Part shown: piece by piece, positions 63,101 through 64,000 of the stretch
Layout: each line of letters starts with the position of its first letter
Numbering within the stretch: position 1 is the stretch's first letter
Origin: Pedobacter sp. B4-66
Lineage (GTDB): Bacteria > Bacteroidota > Bacteroidia > Sphingobacteriales > Sphingobacteriaceae
Direction: 5' to 3'
Length of the DNA stretch: 64,000 nt
Assembly (NCBI RefSeq): GCF_018492665.1
Contig: NZ_JAFVME010000010.1
Location: 1 to 64,000 of the forward strand
Program-made: the position numbers and the translations under genes
The notes under the pieces: generated by a model
Told to the model about the DNA's origin: nothing
Databases searched by the model: none
What the model saw: the letters and a program-made list of their open reading frames with translations, nothing else

Positions 63101-64000
63101 ATTTCTTGTTTTATATACTCCAGCTGCTCATCGCGCAGCTCTTGAGGAGCAAAACCCAATATACCAACACCCCAGGTTTTATTTCCGGCAAGTTTTTTTG
63201 TTTCACTAATCAGTTCCTTTGCACGATCACCTTTCAGCAGTGATAATGCCACAAAAGGCAATGCCCCTGCCTCAGCAACCGCATTGGCAAAAGGTGCAAC
63301 ATCACTAACCCTTGTCATGGGCCCCTGTGCAATAGGATAAGTAATATTTAAATCCTTAGCCAAAGCATTACGAGGACTAATCACATTGATTGATTTAGCT
63401 TGATTAAGGTGACCGTAAACAGCTTCTTGTATGCCAAATACTAACTTATCTAATTTTTTATAACGATTTACAAGATCTACTGAAATAGAAATATCTTGTC
63501 CCATCGGGAGGAACGATTTCTCCAAATCAAAACCATTGAAATAGGGTTCAAGGTCTTTTTCTGTAGCATTATCAACAAGCACAGGTGAATTTGGACGTAC
63601 CAATACACGGCAATTCCCAATAAGTCTGGTCTCATTACCGCTTAGTTTTTCGCAAGCTTGCTTTATGACTGTGGGCACACTGCATTCAGGGAACAATGTA
63701 AGCTGACTATCTAGCACAACTCCTGTTGCACCTGAAGCAATTAAAGCAGCAGCGGTATGTATACCAACTCCACCCTGTACATATATATCTATATTTTTAA
63801 CTTCTTTGGCGATGCGTTGAAATAATACATACGACGATTCGTAAGCTACCTTTCCGGCACCTTCATTACCTTTTACGATGATACCATCAGCACCTTCTGC
63901 CTGGGCTTTTTTAGCATCTTCAACACTGCAAACCTGATAAAACAGTTTTACCTGCTTTTTTCTGGTGATTTGTATTCCGTAAGGTAAGATGATCATTGTT
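57187..64000 (-). CDS. PUFA-synthase-like polyketide synthase NPD-NPD-KS-AT-ACP-ACP-KR (5' end outside window)
   Basis: At least 2269 residues, numbered here from the ATG at 63996; the frame stays open to the edge and the first domain is cut, so the true start is probably outside. Domains: C-terminal part of a flavin TIM barrel (1-140), a second 2-nitropropane-dioxygenase/PfaD-like barrel (about 204-545; IAQGPMTRVSDVAPFA, FEGRECGGHVGP), ketosynthase (571-1007; Cys757, His892, His932), malonyl-type AT (1107-1390; GQGSQ, Ser1201 in GHSYGE, CAFH at 1303-1306), Pro/Gln linker, tandem ACPs with Ser1617 and Ser1727 in LSIDSIKRMEI, and a KR (GGAQG at 2005-2009, Tyr2188). The ACP motif and the flavin ER point to the Pfa secondary-lipid synthase class. 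Confidence 0.92.
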   Translation of the reverse strand, partial: TMIILPYGIQITRKKQVKLFYQVCSVEDAKKAQAEGADGIIVKGNEGAGKVAYESSYVLFQRIAKEVKNIDIYVQGGVGIHTAAALIASGATGVVLDSQLTLFPECSVPTVIKQACEKLSGNETRLIGNCRVLVRPNSPVLVDNATEKDLEPYFNGFDLEKSFLPMGQDISISVDLVNRYKKLDKLVFGIQEAVYGHLNQAKSINVISPRNALAKDLNITYPIAQGPMTRVSDVAPFANAVAEAGALPFVALSLLKGDRAKELISETKKLAGNKTWGVGILGFAPQELRDEQLEYIKQEMPPVVLIAGGRPSQAKPLEKLGVKTFLHVPSVSLLDMFLKEGAKRFVFEGRECGGHVGPLSSMVLWEKQIERLLKEDQPEQISVFFAGGIHDALSTAFIAVMAASLAAKGVKVGVLMGTSYLYTKEAVATGAIQDKFQEQAMASNDTVLLETAPGHETRCLNSPFAAFFNEEKEKLQKEGIDKKEIWAKLEGLNVGRLRIAAKGIERQGDKLVTIAETDQLHLGMYMIGQIAAMRNEVVSVLDLHKDVAEGNYKYIENAELSAIPEAKEKSLNVAIVGMACIFPGAKNIEEYWRNIILGNDSVTEVPDERWNKELYYNPESTDKDMSHSKWGGFIPKIDFDPLEYGIPPQSLAAIEPTQLLSLMVAKQAMENAGYKDGSFNAENVSVIIGAEGGNDLANSYSFRGFFKQVFGEMPAELDELLPKTTEDSFPGILANVISGRITNRLNLGGRNYTVDAACASSLAAIDLACQELFLEKSDMVLAGGADLHNGINDFLMFSSTHALSRKGRCATFDAEADGIALGEGVAMVVLKRHEDALRDGDRIYAVIQGIGGSSDGKSLGLTAPRKSGQVRALERAYGQAGISPSVLGLVEAHGTGTVVGDRTELSALTDMLNESGARANQTHLGSVKTQIGHTKCAAGLAGLIKAALSVYHGVKPPTINLKKPNSYYNSSTSPFAFHTEAGLWMEDKRYAGVSAFGFGGTNFHAVIESDHKVSEQAPALTSLPSELFVFRGDTYEEAKKQLSNVKALLDENDNIDLKDIAFSLALGNTKQIQLSIVADRVEDLIMKIDLALSGVESKDTYITKRREGKVAFMFPGQGSQRINMARDLFVIFPAMRKLLKNQIEYEQVLFPNTVFDEASLKAQKERIKDTRMAQPLLGIVDLAIANFLKDLGIEPDMVAGHSYGELPALCFAGAFDEDQLVFLSEQRAKAILDAVEGEDTGAMIAVTSKEDEIFKVIDGMKDVYAVNYNSPTQLVIAGTTPAIKNLAEVLKTAKISFRPLEVACAFHSPLVAKSKALYKNVLDEVEFTNLNLPVWSNTTAARYPTGAEAVKERLTDHLVKPVKFVEQVEQMYQDGARIFIEVGPGKVLTALAKACLGRDELLLYAEDNSHNKITHLLCTIATYMATGRDVKLEKLFEGRNGKLLNLDEPGQYKRSKTVWYVNGQHAIPSVGKLPANGALPIVQPIKLKGTELKTEYINTPSNGAEQMMQEYLNSMKMMIQAQRDVMLTFLAQQSPNMQMPQQMYVPAPAVVQPTSSVQIAAAPQVVAVQSAVAAPVKSVAVKIDVKAVLMSIVSDKTGYPQEMLGMEMDLEADLSIDSIKRMEIIGSLRTELGGFSNADKNEDAFMEQLAGIKTLNGLVNWINENTASALPVAEEVEALDVNVAVSNVKFTLADIKSAILSVVSDKTGYPQDMLGMDLDLEADLSIDSIKRMEIIGELKVKIGFNKSEDSGDDLMEKLAAIKTLNGLVNWISEIETEGAETVTEAKKIIQESANSYNEALSRLRFELTPSELVNKDTSALKGIHFAVTDDAGLQAGAIKELFEAQGATVDIVSAKDSLTGYKGLIMLNMFASPDKATIIDNIAMIKELNFEEMKWVYLISDTKGHMNNEADTAMLRHFQGYSGLFKSLDKEYENTKCRIVSLTTKSSAEEIAVITLNEILNPDVPSEVIYDGAQRQTLELIPSQLITGLSDSHIQLSKDAVVLVLGGAQGITAKLTTHFAKEYPCRYILVGRSPDPRTNGLEQFAAMKTTEEIRAYLIKQGGIKKPSEIEKETSRIYKNNQILETITSLEKEGSVVSYASLDLRDEEGLSKFIGDVYAAYGRIDGVVHGAGLLEDKLFHGKTVESFKRVFETKVTPLRVLAEQLRPETQFVIFFSSIASVYGNRGQTDYAAANSVMDRYAWALNAKIKGKVMAINWGPWKGAGMVSSTLEKEYERRGISMIPLQDGMETFVNEVKYGNESQVLIMAGSNW
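58684..59250 (-). repeat. Internal duplication encoding tandem ACPs
   Basis: The two ACP-coding stretches (58684-58926 and 59002-59250) share long identical blocks, for instance around the codons for SDKTGYPQ, EADLSIDSIKRMEIIG and AAIKTLNGLVNW. This is a duplication within the gene, as is usual for PUFA-type synthases, where more ACP copies raise output. Confidence 0.75.

Noticed and set aside
52864..64000. Enediyne or flexirubin polyketide locus
   Set aside because: The synthase has DSIKRME-type tandem ACPs and a flavin ER and lacks enediyne accessory genes; flexirubin needs dialkylresorcinol enzymes and an ammonia-lyase, not seen here.
1..64000. tRNA, rRNA, insertion sequences and prophage
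   Set aside because: No cloverleaf, ribosomal RNA stretch, transposase, integrase or phage structural gene set was recognised in reading both strands.

Overview
The window looks like chromosome of a Bacteroidota bacterium of the Sphingobacteriales, most like Pedobacter or a close relative. The signs are an ECF sigma/FecR/SusC/SusD module, the block bamD-rpoZ-coaBC-DUF4835-recN, the families DUF6266, DUF6520 and DUF4468, twin-arginine-type sugar isomerases and oxidoreductases, TAnnTTTG promoter boxes, little Shine-Dalgarno use, and AT-rich DNA. No rRNA, tRNA, CRISPR array, insertion sequence or prophage was seen. The assignment rests on family recognition only; no search was run.

Left part (1-12,037): a 700-base non-coding stretch with short repeats and a TATATATA cluster; a DUF5655-like gene; then bamD, rpoZ, coaBC and a DUF4835 gene (outer-membrane assembly, RNA polymerase omega, CoA synthesis). 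A BlaI/BlaR-type repressor and membrane-protease pair, with two clear operators on its promoter, sits between DUF4835 and recN. Then fabI and two tandem secreted paralogues with carboxypeptidase-regulatory-like domains.

Middle part (12,079-46,300): a radical SAM enzyme; a reverse-strand four-gene operon of exported proteins (SUMF1-like, Gfo/Idh/MocA, ApbE, TIM-barrel isomerase); clpC; ettA; another exported isomerase; a sigma/anti-sigma/SusC/SusD/thioredoxin-like nutrient-uptake module whose 3' part is noticeably AT-richer; a DUF6520 peptide with two MauE-like membrane proteins; two divergent degenerate regulators (Crp-like, and MocR-like without the PLP lysine); a DUF6266 gene preceded by a phased 11-bp repeat; an esterase and ROK kinase pair; a DbpA-like helicase; small conserved proteins; a porin and ammonium transporter; and a TIGR01212 radical SAM protein.

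Right part (46,390-64,000, all reverse strand): one tightly packed operon, running off the right edge. It encodes two large PUFA-synthase-like polyketide synthases, NPD-NPD-KS-AT-ACP-ACP-KR and KS-AT-DH-PPTase, followed by a free acyl carrier protein, an alpha/beta hydrolase, two GT1 glycosyltransferases, two HxxxDG condensation-type acyltransferases and a small membrane protein. Together they read as a pathway that builds a polyketide or fatty chain, glycosylates it and O-acylates it, i.e. an unassigned glycolipid. This is the most interesting system in the window.
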